Shown: positions 43,054 to 51,215 of the stretch, in pieces | How positions within the stretch are numbered: the first letter of the stretch is position 1 | Layout: each line of letters begins with the position of its first letter | IMG/VR virus record: IMGVR_UViG_3300042691_023183 | Span: 62,001-126,000 of that record | DNA: 64,000 nucleotides | Source: a virus | Direction: 5' to 3' (one strand) | The notes under the pieces: model-generated | Seen by the model: the letters and a program-made list of their open reading frames with translations, nothing else | Database searches by the model: none | What the model was told of the DNA's origin: nothing | Translations under genes and position numbers: made by a program

Positions 43054-44945
43054 TTCCAACTAAACCAACTGTCCCATAAACTTTGGAAGAAACTTGGTTG
43101 TGGCACTGAGTTTCCTTTGTTACCATTACCTTTTCCATCATCAATTGGAACAACTGGTGTCACTGGCGTAGTTGGATCTGTAGGAACAACTGGAGATGGC
43201 GCATTACCGCCTGAACCTATAGCACCTGCGTCGTTGTCACTATTACCTCCGCCTGGTGGTGGTGGATCATCACCATTACCTATTCCGTTATTTCCTTTTG
43301 GACCACCACCATTTCCACCGGAATTATTATTTCCTCCGGAGTTACCATTATTATTTCCGTTGTTTCCATTATTGCCTCCAGAATTTCCATTGTTACCTCC
43401 TGAGTTATCGGTTGGTGTGGTTGGAGTAGTAGGTGTGGTTGGTATTGTTGCAGATCCACCTGCACCACCTGTGCCTCCGTTACCTATGCCGCCTTGACCT
43501 CCAGTAGCGGTATTATTTATTTCACCCGTTGATGCGTTACCTCCATTACCAGTGCCTCCTGTTGCGGTATTATTGTTATTGATTTCACCTGTTACCGCAT
43601 TACCACCATTACCTATCGCAGTTGATTGTCCACCTTCACCGCCGGTTGCAGTATTACTATTGTTGTTGGTATTTTGTGCATTACCACCATTTGCGGTGTT
43701 TGCATTGCTGTTATCAATATTTCCAACAGATCCACCCGTGGCATTACCACCGGAACCACCAGTAGCATTTGATGTAGAATTACCACCTTGACCGCCTTGT
43801 GCCACATTGGCAATATCACCAACGTTACCACCAGTGGCATTACCTCCTGCACCACCGTTTCCTACACCACCTTGTCCACCTGTAGCCGAATTATTATTGT
43901 TTATTTCACCGGTAGTTGCATTTGCATTTCCACCTAATCCTCCCTGACCTCCTTGTCCACCTTGTGCTACATTATTGATTTCACCCGTGGTTGCATTTCC
44001 ACCGGTTGCAGAACCACCTGCACCACCTTGTGCGGTATTATTTGCAGTATTGCTATTGTTATTGTTTAAATCGATATTACCAACCGATCCACCAGTAGCA
44101 TTACCTCCTAATCCGCCCTGTCCTCCATTGGCAGTGTTATTGTTATTATTTGTAGCAACTCCACCCTGTGATGTATTATTGATATCGTTATTATTTGATG
44201 CTGATGAATTACCACCAGTAGCGTTTGCTACACCACCTTGACCACCATTTGCAGTATTTGAATTTTGAAGGGTGTTATTTAGATTATTGTTGCTAGACGA
44301 TGTATTTGCAATATCATTCTTGTTATTCAACAGGTTGTTAATATCGTTAGAATTGCTGTTATTAGCTGTATTGCTATTATTGTTGCTAGCTGAATTGCTA
44401 TTTTGGTTATTGTTGTTAGCAGTATTGTTATTGCTATTAGAAGCGAGATTGCTAATATCATTTTTATTGGCGTTGTTTGCAGTGTTATTAGCAGTATTAT
44501 TTGCCGTGTTAGCATTTGAATTGTTTGCTACACTGGTATTGTTATTACTGCTGGTAGAACTACTATTACTTGTGTTGTTATTAGATGACCTACTATTAGC
44601 ATTTACTGTGGTTGTGCTACCATTAACTGTAGTGTATGAATTTCCGGGTTGTGGAAGACTTAAACCCATAGTTGCACTAGAAGCAACTTGTCCACCCGTA
44701 GCAATGATTGATTGTCCTATACCCGCACTACCAAACACATAATTGATACTTACTTTACCATCTTGGTCTTTGGTTACCAATGCAGTAAAGTTAGGACCAT
44801 CAAAGTCAAAACTGTGTACTTTGTAAAACTCTACTTCACCGATCTTACCAATCTGTGAAGTAGAACTACATCCTACAGTCAAATAAATTGTAGCACATAA
44901 CCCAGCCTTGATAACAAGACCAACGATAGTATTATTTTGGTTCAT
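43050..44945 (-). CDS. Asn/Gly-rich low-complexity lipoprotein
   Basis: 631 residues from ATG 44945. A lipoprotein signal ends YLTVGCSS (lipid Cys26). A globular part (about 27-100) contains EVEFYKVHSFDFDGPNF. About 450 residues of Asn-rich then GGQGG/NATGG/GEINN repeats follow, and a Pro/Gly-rich C-terminus ends FFQSLWDSWFSWN. It is presumably displayed at the outer membrane. Long ORFs on the opposite strand here are artefacts of the repetitive composition. Confidence 0.75.
   Translation of the reverse strand: MNQNNTIVGLVIKAGLCATIYLTVGCSSTSQIGKIGEVEFYKVHSFDFDGPNFTALVTKDQDGKVSINYVFGSAGIGQSIIATGGQVASSATMGLSLPQPGNSYTTVNGSTTTVNANSRSSNNNTSNSSSTSSNNNTSVANNSNANTANNTANNTANNANKNDISNLASNSNNNTANNNNQNSNSASNNNSNTANNSNSNDINNLLNNKNDIANTSSSNNNLNNTLQNSNTANGGQGGVANATGGNSSASNNNDINNTSQGGVATNNNNNTANGGQGGLGGNATGGSVGNIDLNNNNSNTANNTAQGGAGGSATGGNATTGEINNVAQGGQGGQGGLGGNANATTGEINNNNSATGGQGGVGNGGAGGNATGGNVGDIANVAQGGQGGNSTSNATGGSGGNATGGSVGNIDNSNANTANGGNAQNTNNNSNTATGGEGGQSTAIGNGGNAVTGEINNNNTATGGTGNGGNASTGEINNTATGGQGGIGNGGTGGAGGSATIPTTPTTPTTPTDNSGGNNGNSGGNNGNNGNNNGNSGGNNNSGGNGGGPKGNNGIGNGDDPPPPGGGNSDNDAGAIGSGGNAPSPVVPTDPTTPVTPVVPIDDGKGNGNKGNSVPQPSFFQSLWDSWFSWN
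43150..44620. repeat. Low-complexity coding repeat tract
   Basis: DNA-level degenerate repeats of AAT/AAC and GGT/GGA/GCA codons encode NN, TANN, NATGG and GGQGG units. They shift gradually from Asn-rich to Gly-rich along the gene. They are prone to slippage and assembly collapse. Confidence 0.75.
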
Positions 44946-44947
44946 TA

Positions 44948-44962
44948 TTTTATAATAAATAG
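44948..44962 (-). promoter_or_regulatory. TATTTATT-type promoter box (minus)
   Basis: On the minus strand CTATTTATTATAAAA directly precedes the lipoprotein ATG and lies about 50 nt after the thyA terminator, so it begins a new transcription unit. Confidence 0.5.
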
Positions 44963-45012
44963 AATAATGAACCACCCAACTTTATAAAAAGTATGTTAAT
45001 TAATCACAGAAT

Positions 45013-45047
45013 AAAAAAACAACCCAATAATTACTATTGGGTTGTTT
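45013..45047 (-). terminator. Strong intrinsic terminator after thyA
   Basis: AACAACCCAATA pairs with TATTGGGTTGTT (12 bp, 5-nt loop), followed on the minus strand by a run of Ts. It lies just after the thyA stop. Confidence 0.85.
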
Positions 45048-45054
45048 AACTTAA

Positions 45055-46173
45055 CTATACTGCTACTTCTCCTTTAATTGCTGGATGTGGGTTATAATCT
45101 ATAATTTCGATATCTTCAAACTTAATATCAAATATTGACTTGCCCGGTGTCTTGATATTCAATCGTGGTAATTCTCTAATATCTCTGGTTAATTGTAATT
45201 TAACTTGTTCCAAATGATTTTCATATAAATGAACATCTGCCGCGCTATATACTAATTGACTTGGAATCATGTTAAGTTGATTTGCAATTAAATGTGTAAA
45301 CAACGCATAAAATGCACAATTAAATGGCAGACCCAAGAAAGTATCAGATGATCGCATATTAAAGTAACAATTCAAACGATATTTTGGAATACCTGTTCTA
45401 TCAAAATCTTCATCGGAATATTTATAATACATATTTTCATTTCTTGAATCTTTCTCCCGTGCGATTTCCAAACGTTCTTGCCATGTCAATTGTTCTGTAC
45501 CAAACTGAATATAATTGTGACACGCTGGCAATAGAGCGTCTTCTCGGTTATTACTATGATATGGATGCCATGCGGTAATAATGATTCTACGACTATCTGG
45601 ATTGTTCTTTAGATCATTGATTGCATTAGTAAGTTGATCCACCGTTTCAACGGACCACCCTTTGACAATCATGTGATCACCATTGTTTTGACCAATTGGG
45701 CTAATACGATGTGGAAAGTTTCTCCACATTCCACCATAACCATATCGTCCAATACTTCCCCACTTTTTGGCAAATTCATCATTATTGATGATTTCTTGTT
45801 CGAATTCTTTTTGTGTCATTTCACGCACACAATTTTTTTCAATATCCTCGATATGAACATCATAATCGGGTTCGGTGAGTGTTTTACAATGGTTAAGATA
45901 CTTTTGATAGGGCCATTCAGTCCAGAATGTTACGCCGTTCTTTAGAAGATACTGAATGTTTGTATCTCCATTAATCATCCACAATAGTTCATGCACTACA
46001 CTCTTCCAGTGCATTTTCTTTGTGGTAAGAAGAGGAAATCCACGTTGTAGATTGACATAAATCTGCGCACCCCAAACCTTTCGGGTGTTTATACCGGTTC
46101 GATTCTTAGAAAGTGTTCCTAAATCACATATGTCATTAAGAAGGTTTATATATTGTTCTTCGTAATTATTCAT
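45055..46173 (-). CDS. thyA: Thymidylate synthase (ThyA-type)
   Basis: It methylates dUMP to dTMP using methylenetetrahydrofolate. 372 residues, longer than the usual ~265. SKNRTGINTRKVWG, LLTTKKMHWKSVVHELLW, the catalytic-cysteine segment LLPACHNYIQFG and the NMRSSDTFLGLPFN/SAADVHLYENH region are present. About 35 residues rich in Glu/Arg/Asp are inserted after the Cys segment (TEQLTWQERLEIARE onward), and the N-terminal part is also extended. It pairs with dUTPase and DHFR encoded in this window. Confidence 0.96.
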   Translation of the reverse strand: MNNYEEQYINLLNDICDLGTLSKNRTGINTRKVWGAQIYVNLQRGFPLLTTKKMHWKSVVHELLWMINGDTNIQYLLKNGVTFWTEWPYQKYLNHCKTLTEPDYDVHIEDIEKNCVREMTQKEFEQEIINNDEFAKKWGSIGRYGYGGMWRNFPHRISPIGQNNGDHMIVKGWSVETVDQLTNAINDLKNNPDSRRIIITAWHPYHSNNREDALLPACHNYIQFGTEQLTWQERLEIAREKDSRNENMYYKYSDEDFDRTGIPKYRLNCYFNMRSSDTFLGLPFNCAFYALFTHLIANQLNMIPSQLVYSAADVHLYENHLEQVKLQLTRDIRELPRLNIKTPGKSIFDIKFEDIEIIDYNPHPAIKGEVAV

Positions 46174-46393
46174 TTTTATATTTATTGTCGATAAAGTTTA
46201 TACAAGATCTTTCCCAGTCTCTAACATCATTGATATCGGGTCCAAATTTTGCATCATACGTTATCGTAACCTGTTGGATTGTCAACATTTTACCATTTTC
46301 ACTTATAACCAATTCACCTTCATATGGAGCTACACGTTCGACCCATACATCGAATTTTTTATCAACCTTGCTTTTCCATATTATGTAATTCAT
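46166..46393 (-). CDS. Small protein of unknown function
   Basis: 75 residues starting MNYIIWKSKVDKKFDVWVER, mixed alpha/beta, with one cysteine (RSCINF) near the end. It overlaps thyA by 8 nt and follows the glycosyltransferase gene by 1 nt, so it is in the thyA operon. Not recognised. Confidence 0.55.
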   Translation of the reverse strand: MNYIIWKSKVDKKFDVWVERVAPYEGELVISENGKMLTIQQVTITYDAKFGPDINDVRDWERSCINFIDNKYKNE

Positions 46394-46394
46394 A

Positions 46395-47174
46395 TTAACT
46401 AAATTTACAGTCTTCCGGTTGAGTATACTTTAGACTTTCTGGTTCGGCAGAAGGTCCATTATTCAGAAATGACAAACTATAACTGTATTTGCCAATATGA
46501 GCTAATACAACTCGGGTGTCACAATATAACTTGATTCCACTTTGGGTTGCTCTATGACAAAATGCAAAATCTTCTCCGATGTACTCGTTGTCGTAAATCA
46601 TTGGATAAAAATAAGGATACACATTGTATTGTCCGCCCCAAATCTTAACCCGTTGCATATTGTAATGTTTTGCAATCGACTCATATACACTACGATGTGT
46701 GTACATAAAGCCAGTTGCAGCGTACTTCACTTCGTATAACCCACCCTGTTGTCCCAATTTGACTTCCTTGTCAACAAACTGTGTGGTAAGTACCGGCCAA
46801 CCCTTTACACTATATGGTGCACTAACAAAAGGAAGACCCATACTGACAATCTTCTCAACATCATATGGCCAGAAAGTAACATCAGCGTCAATCCAAAACA
46901 AATGTTCAAAGCCAGCGTCTAACGCTTCTTGTGCCATTGCGCATCGTCCTTGGTCGATTGCTGACCAACCATATTTTCTCCAAACGGTGTATCCCATCGA
47001 TTCCAACTTACGAAGAGATTCGTCAACTGGTGGTTCAATGTGATGTCCTACGGGTACAAGAATTACTACCGAGTTTTTCTTAACTGGCTGTACATTAACA
47101 GGTTGTGGAGTTGGAAGTTTGGGTTGTTTTTTACCACCCAAATTTTTTAAGAAAGAAACAAATTTTGAGATCAT
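46395..47174 (-). CDS. GT-A glycosyltransferase-like protein
   Basis: 259 residues. An N-terminal Lys/Pro linker is followed by VVILVPVGHHIEPPV, LFWIDADVTFWPYDVEKI (DxD) and GEDFAFCHRATQSGIKLY. The DADVxFWP motif is typical of phage transferases that act on virion or host glycans. The preceding gene is DHFR, an unusual neighbour for a glycosyltransferase. Confidence 0.75.
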   Translation of the reverse strand: MISKFVSFLKNLGGKKQPKLPTPQPVNVQPVKKNSVVILVPVGHHIEPPVDESLRKLESMGYTVWRKYGWSAIDQGRCAMAQEALDAGFEHLFWIDADVTFWPYDVEKIVSMGLPFVSAPYSVKGWPVLTTQFVDKEVKLGQQGGLYEVKYAATGFMYTHRSVYESIAKHYNMQRVKIWGGQYNVYPYFYPMIYDNEYIGEDFAFCHRATQSGIKLYCDTRVVLAHIGKYSYSLSFLNNGPSAEPESLKYTQPEDCKFS

Positions 47175-47207
47175 AAATATTCGCCGATAAATAGTGAAAT
47201 AATCACT

Positions 47208-47684
47208 TCATGTCTTTTTATATTTCACAACCTTGTGTCCATTTTCAAATTCAATGTACAGTGAACTTTCAGTGTGGTACTTACTCAACGGAGGCATGTA
47301 TGTATCACCTTCATATTCACCATTAACGTGAGTAATATAAAACTCATCAATAGCGTCCATGAACAATTCATACGTTTTGGCACCACCCGCAACAATAACA
47401 TCACGTTTTTCAGCAACCTTTAGTACATCAACATATGACATTGTACACATCGCAGTGTCTTTGAAAGGATTAAACCAACGATCTGTAAACGAATCGGTTA
47501 ACACCAATAACTTTCTGCCAGGAAGTGGTGGAAGTGTTCGATATGTGGTTGATCCCACAACAAGATACTGATTGGCAGTAAATGTCTTGAACCACTGAAA
47601 GTCTTCTTTGATACTTGGCCAAGGAAGACCACCACCCCGTCCAATCAGACGGTTTTTATCCATTGCAGCAATTGCTTTGATCAT
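47208..47684 (-). CDS. folA: Dihydrofolate reductase
   Basis: 158 residues with the DHFR fold: MIKAIAAMDKNRLIGRGGGL, PWPSIKEDFQWFK, VVGSTTYRTLP and VIVAGGAKTYELF. It regenerates tetrahydrofolate for thymidylate synthase 1 kb away. It overlaps the next upstream gene by 4 nt. Confidence 0.93.
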   Translation of the reverse strand: MIKAIAAMDKNRLIGRGGGLPWPSIKEDFQWFKTFTANQYLVVGSTTYRTLPPLPGRKLLVLTDSFTDRWFNPFKDTAMCTMSYVDVLKVAEKRDVIVAGGAKTYELFMDAIDEFYITHVNGEYEGDTYMPPLSKYHTESSLYIEFENGHKVVKYKKT

Positions 47685-48109
47685 GTCAATATGTAGGTTA
47701 ATGCTTTCTGTTGTGTTTCTACCACAGAATGTATGTCGGTGTCAATATGTAAATAATTGTTGGTTGGAGGAGAATAGTAATCGACCATACGACCATCACG
47801 TTGACGACTACTTGTCAAGTAAATTTCTTTGACATTAGCTTTGGTTTTAACCCAATCACGTTGGTCTTTAAATGGACTCACCGCTGCAACAATGACATAA
47901 TCATAGTAATGATCTTCTCCTAACGCAAATATCATCATGCGTTCCACATTTAGTCTACGTCCTTGTTCAGAATAGTCATTATTTTCTGTCAACCTTCTAA
48001 AGTTATCACCGTCAATGACTCTGTATGATTGAGATATAAAACATTCACATAGTTTATTTGCCAAAGTTGTTTTTCCACTGGCAGGTTGTCCCGTAATCCA
48101 AATAATCAT
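47681..48109 (-). CDS. APS-kinase-like P-loop kinase
   Basis: 142 residues. IIWITGQPASGKTTLANKL is Walker A, and VIDGDNFRRL with DYSEQGRRLNVERM matches the adenylylsulfate kinase (CysC) pattern DGDNxR...F/YS..R. At 142 residues it is shorter than CysC (~200). Within an RNA-repair operon it may phosphorylate a nucleotide or RNA end rather than APS, so CysC is not asserted. Confidence 0.7.
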   Translation of the reverse strand: MIIWITGQPASGKTTLANKLCECFISQSYRVIDGDNFRRLTENNDYSEQGRRLNVERMMIFALGEDHYYDYVIVAAVSPFKDQRDWVKTKANVKEIYLTSSRQRDGRMVDYYSPPTNNYLHIDTDIHSVVETQQKALTYILT

Positions 48110-48486
48110 ACAGAAACAGTTCTGTTATACCTTTCAATAATGTTACGAATATTAGCAGCACCAACCGGATTCATACTATGAACCACATAAGGTGGATGTT
48201 TAATACCCATATTATTACATTGATTAAGTAGAAACTGACAACAATCGTATCCAGTTTTTTCTTTATATTTTGTATAATCAATTTTATCACCATGCAAACC
48301 ATCACCATAGTGAGTGTCTGCCAAATCATGATCATACGCAACAAACTCCGGAATACCCAAGTTCAATATAATATTACGAAACTCCGAATAGTTACGAATA
48401 ATAGTCCATTCAACTTCAGGCAGTCTTACCCAAGTAACATCTTCTGGCATTCTAATATCGTCCAAAAATAAATAATACTTCTTCAT
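48106..48486 (-). CDS. Receiver-like cyclic-phosphate-processing domain protein (cREC)
   Basis: 126 residues. YLFLDDIRMPEDVTW, WTIIRNYSEFRNII and EFVAYDHDLADTHYGDG fit the cREC_REC family, proposed from comparative genomics to process cyclic phosphate ends in RNA repair. It overlaps the polynucleotide-kinase gene by 4 nt, which strongly supports such a role here. The biochemical activity is a prediction. Confidence 0.75.
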   Translation of the reverse strand: MKKYYLFLDDIRMPEDVTWVRLPEVEWTIIRNYSEFRNIILNLGIPEFVAYDHDLADTHYGDGLHGDKIDYTKYKEKTGYDCCQFLLNQCNNMGIKHPPYVVHSMNPVGAANIRNIIERYNRTVSV

Positions 48487-48938
48487 ACAAAGTGAATTTG
48501 ATCAATACCTTCTTCTTTAGAAGGTTCAACATAATTAGTCAACATACGATCAATAACTTCAACAGGCACGTTTCTGCCACCCATTTCTCCACGTTTTTGA
48601 TTGCGTTCAATCAAAGTATCACGATCAACAACAAAAACATACGCTGTAACCGTAGCACCATGTTTCTTTGCCAAATCAATCCACACTTTACGTGCCCTAC
48701 GATGCATGTTAGTTGCATCAATACACACATCTTCACCCTTTTTCAAGAGTCGATCAACCTCATGTTCCATGTACTCAAATACACGAGCACTCACGGTTTG
48801 GTCGTTTTCATCCTTTCCAAAGACAGCACGAAGAGCGTCACTGCTTAAGTTTATGTATGGATGCGTGTTCTTATACTTTTCTACCCAAGTGGATTTGCCA
48901 CTTCCCGGTGCTCCCACAGTAATTACAACGTTGTTCAT
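48483..48938 (-). CDS. Polynucleotide/nucleotide kinase (AAA_33-type)
   Basis: 151 residues. VVITVGAPGSGKSTWVEKY is Walker A, INLSSDALRAVFG and CIDATNMHRRARKVW the substrate and lid motifs, and RNQKRGEMGGRNVP a basic lid. It matches the kinase domain of T4 Pnkp-like enzymes, which phosphorylate 5'-OH RNA or DNA ends. It lies directly between the RNA ligase and the cREC gene. Confidence 0.83.
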   Translation of the reverse strand: MNNVVITVGAPGSGKSTWVEKYKNTHPYINLSSDALRAVFGKDENDQTVSARVFEYMEHEVDRLLKKGEDVCIDATNMHRRARKVWIDLAKKHGATVTAYVFVVDRDTLIERNQKRGEMGGRNVPVEVIDRMLTNYVEPSKEEGIDQIHFV

Positions 48939-48940
48939 AT

Positions 48941-49960
48941 TTAATCGTTATGTTTAAGTTCAAAGGTTTCACTGATAATCTTACCAGACAAACGTCCCTT
49001 TAGAGTCTCACTATAAGACTCCTCGGTTGGACGAATCACAATACCCTCAGCAAGATTACCGTTATCGTACTTCAAGTTGTTAGCAAACTCTTGTAGTTCT
49101 GAAAGAGTCTTATTGAAAGACGGTCCAATATCAATAGTGTCAACAATTGGAATTGAGTTATAGAAACAAAACTCTTGCAACTCCTTCCAATCAAGATACT
49201 TGTAGTTGTCAATGTCAAATAGATTGAATGCACGAAACTGAATATCCTTGACCCCAAGTAGATTTCCTTGAATGCCAGGTCCGTAAACCTCACCTTGAAT
49301 AGCAAGATTACGTCCAGAGTTCTTCAACTTGTTCTCAAGATCATACTTTCTAGCGATGACCCAAAAACTGTTCTTATCGTCTTCCTTGAGTTGATAGTTT
49401 CGACTACAAACACCAAATCCAACATCGTTCTTGTAAAAGTAAGTTCCACTGCTTCCATCAACCTTTACAGTGATGTAATATGGCTTACCAGTAAGCTCTT
49501 GAATGATCTCGGGATTGTTCTTGATATTGTCCTCGTCAGTCTTACGAAGATAACTAGGCATCAGACCAACCATTTGACCTGCCAATTGCGCAGAAAGCGG
49601 CTTTTCATAGTGTTTTGCGTAAACATAATGACTTACATCACTTCCAATAACATCTGGCTCTGTAAACACTACGGTATCATGTCCAAGAGTCTTGAATAGA
49701 CTCATGGGAAATGCAATACCCTGACTAATTTGTCCACGGAGTTTGACAGTCTTAATACGGAAATGCTTGTTACGTAAAAACTCATAACAAGGCTTGTCTT
49801 CAAGAACGCTATCAACACAGATATAGATACAAAGGTCTCCTTTCTTGAACTCACCTTTCTTGATACAAACCTGCCAACCCTTGATCTTTGCAAGTTCAAG
49901 AGCGTCAGCGTTTGGGTGAGGAAGTACCTCTGCGATTTCTTCGATTGTAGCGACTTTCAT
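48941..49960 (-). CDS. RNA ligase (Rnl5/DraRnl-like) with N-terminal OB domain
   Basis: 339 residues. The N-terminal ~120 residues (LPHPNADALELAKI, KGEFKKGDLCIYI) form an OB-like tRNA-binding-type domain. Motif I is KVDGSSGTYF with adenylated K166. IQGEVYGPGIQGN, GIVIRP and SGKIISETF supply motifs III-V. This domain order is that of the Deinococcus Rnl5 ligase. It seals RNA 3'-OH/5'-P ends together with the adjacent kinase and cREC. Confidence 0.88.
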   Translation of the reverse strand: MKVATIEEIAEVLPHPNADALELAKIKGWQVCIKKGEFKKGDLCIYICVDSVLEDKPCYEFLRNKHFRIKTVKLRGQISQGIAFPMSLFKTLGHDTVVFTEPDVIGSDVSHYVYAKHYEKPLSAQLAGQMVGLMPSYLRKTDEDNIKNNPEIIQELTGKPYYITVKVDGSSGTYFYKNDVGFGVCSRNYQLKEDDKNSFWVIARKYDLENKLKNSGRNLAIQGEVYGPGIQGNLLGVKDIQFRAFNLFDIDNYKYLDWKELQEFCFYNSIPIVDTIDIGPSFNKTLSELQEFANNLKYDNGNLAEGIVIRPTEESYSETLKGRLSGKIISETFELKHND

Positions 49961-49978
49961 AACTTTTTATAGAATATA

Positions 49979-50197
49979 TCAATCGACGGATGAAATCAAC
50001 TCTTTTTTTGGTTGAACCTTATTTTTATTTTCTTCGAAATACTTTTCTGCCTTTTCGATGACCAGTTTAATAAAATCGGTGGTCATGCCAGTTGACTTAT
50101 TATGAGCCAAATCTTCTTGAATGGCGTTTTGTTTCCACTTTGGAAGTTTTTCAAACTCGGCATCGTAGATTTTTTTGTATATGTCAGACAATTTCAT
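49979..50197 (-). CDS. Small helical protein of unknown function
   Basis: 72 residues starting MKLSDIYKKIYDAEFEKL, helical and Lys/Glu-rich, with no cysteines. It is 18 nt upstream of the RNA ligase gene and probably co-transcribed. Not recognised. Confidence 0.5.
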   Translation of the reverse strand: MKLSDIYKKIYDAEFEKLPKWKQNAIQEDLAHNKSTGMTTDFIKLVIEKAEKYFEENKNKVQPKKELISSVD

Positions 50198-50202
50198 AAT
50201 GT

Positions 50203-50454
50203 TTAGAAAGATGTTGAAATTCGACTTGCGTAACCCATGTTGCTTCCTTTGTTCATACGATATGACACTTTGCTATAGTTTTCAAATCCTGCTTTGCTAG
50301 TCACGACAATACTACCTGCCGTTTTATGTCCATAGTGAACATAACCATATGGTTTGTTTTTTCTCGCCACTTTATCCCCACAGGTCAGACAAATTTTAAA
50401 TCCAAGGTTGTAACGTTCATCCGGAATTGAATTTCCACATCCACAATTGTTCAT
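50203..50454 (-). CDS. Small zinc-ribbon phage protein
   Basis: 83 residues. MNNCGCGNSIPDERYN and FKICLTCGDKVARKN form a CxC/CxxC pair. The rest (YGYVHYGHKTAGSIVV) matches a phage small-protein family of unknown role. It is in the same minus-strand run as the RNA-repair genes. Confidence 0.6.
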   Translation of the reverse strand: MNNCGCGNSIPDERYNLGFKICLTCGDKVARKNKPYGYVHYGHKTAGSIVVTSKAGFENYSKVSYRMNKGSNMGYASRISTSF

Positions 50455-50461
50455 GATGTGA

Positions 50462-50755
50462 TTATCGTATCATATCCACAACAAAAATCAAGTCATTTAA
50501 ATTATTGTAAGTCAACTTTTTTATAGATTCGTGTTTAAGTCTGAATCCATGTGCTTCTCCTACGATAACCAGTTCTTCAACAAAATCCATGGCATATTTG
50601 TCTTTTAACCACCTATAGTAAAAATCAACTTCTCCCGGTTGAACTTCGACCAAACAGTTTAGTTTTCTGAATACAGTAGCATATAGTGTAAGTGTTCTAA
50701 ATGCCGACACTTCACTCGGTGGTGCAGTCAACTCGCCGCTAATCAAAAGGTTCAC
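50462..50755 (-). CDS. Small protein of unknown function
   Basis: 97 residues from GTG 50755, which sits after a TATTTATTA box. LTLYATVFRKLNCLVE and FVEELVIVGEAHGFRLKHES suggest alpha/beta structure. Not recognised. Confidence 0.5.
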   Translation of the reverse strand: MNLLISGELTAPPSEVSAFRTLTLYATVFRKLNCLVEVQPGEVDFYYRWLKDKYAMDFVEELVIVGEAHGFRLKHESIKKLTYNNLNDLIFVVDMIR

Positions 50756-50757
50756 TA

Positions 50758-50767
50758 TAATAAATAT
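50758..50767 (-). promoter_or_regulatory. TATTTATT-type promoter box (minus)
   Basis: On the minus strand ATATTTATTA, 2 nt before the GTG start at 50755; no Shine-Dalgarno sequence fits in the gap. Confidence 0.35.
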
Positions 50768-50861
50768 TTTGTTAAGGACATGTAAAAGAAAAAATCAACA
50801 AGTAATTTGGTCATATGTATCAATGAAACTCAGCGTCAGGCTGAACAACGAAAGGAAATCT

Positions 50862-51179
50862 ATGAAGTATGTTTTGTTAGTATTATTGACTGCGTTTGTT
50901 GTGAACGCACAAGAAGGTCCAAAAACCGGTGGACCCGATCCCGTTCCACCACATTTGCGTCCTCAACGTCCAAAATTGACAGAGGAACAAAAGAAGCAAC
51001 GTGACTCTCTTGTTGCAAAGTATGATACAAATAAGGATGGCAAATTGGATAAGGAAGAACGTATCAAGGTTAGTGATGAAGATCGTAAACTATTGAGACG
51101 TTTCGGGCCACCGCCAGGTGGACCAAGAGGTCCAAAGAAAGACGGTGATCGTCCAAGTAAACCACAAAAGAAAGACTAA
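50862..51179 (+). CDS. Exported EF-hand-like protein
   Basis: 105 residues from ATG 50862, which has AAAGGA in front. A Sec signal (MKYVLLVLLTAFVVNA) is followed by a Pro-rich spacer. The EF-hand loop DTNKDGKLDKEE has Asp1, Asn3, Asp5, Asp9 and Glu12, so calcium binding is plausible. A Pro/Gly/Arg tail follows. Unusual as a phage product; such proteins are frequent in Planctomycetota/Verrucomicrobiota genomes. Confidence 0.7.
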   Translation: MKYVLLVLLTAFVVNAQEGPKTGGPDPVPPHLRPQRPKLTEEQKKQRDSLVAKYDTNKDGKLDKEERIKVSDEDRKLLRRFGPPPGGPRGPKKDGDRPSKPQKKD

Positions 51180-51184
51180 ACAAA

Positions 51185-51215
51185 AACCCCACTGTAAAGT
51201 GGGGTTTCTTTTTTT
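51185..51215. terminator. Bidirectional intrinsic terminator
   Basis: AACCCCAC pairs with GTGGGGTT (8 bp, 6-nt loop), with T-rich tails on both strands, between convergent genes. The same stem recurs at 52391. Confidence 0.85.

Noticed and set aside
43117-44742. Long plus-strand frames opposite the Asn/Gly-rich lipoprotein
   Set aside because: They are Pro/Leu-rich mirror products of the repetitive minus-strand gene, without starts, signals or family features.
47681-48109. Sulfate assimilation gene cysC
   Set aside because: Only the P-loop and DGDN motifs match, the protein is short, and the neighbours are RNA-repair genes with no sulfate genes.
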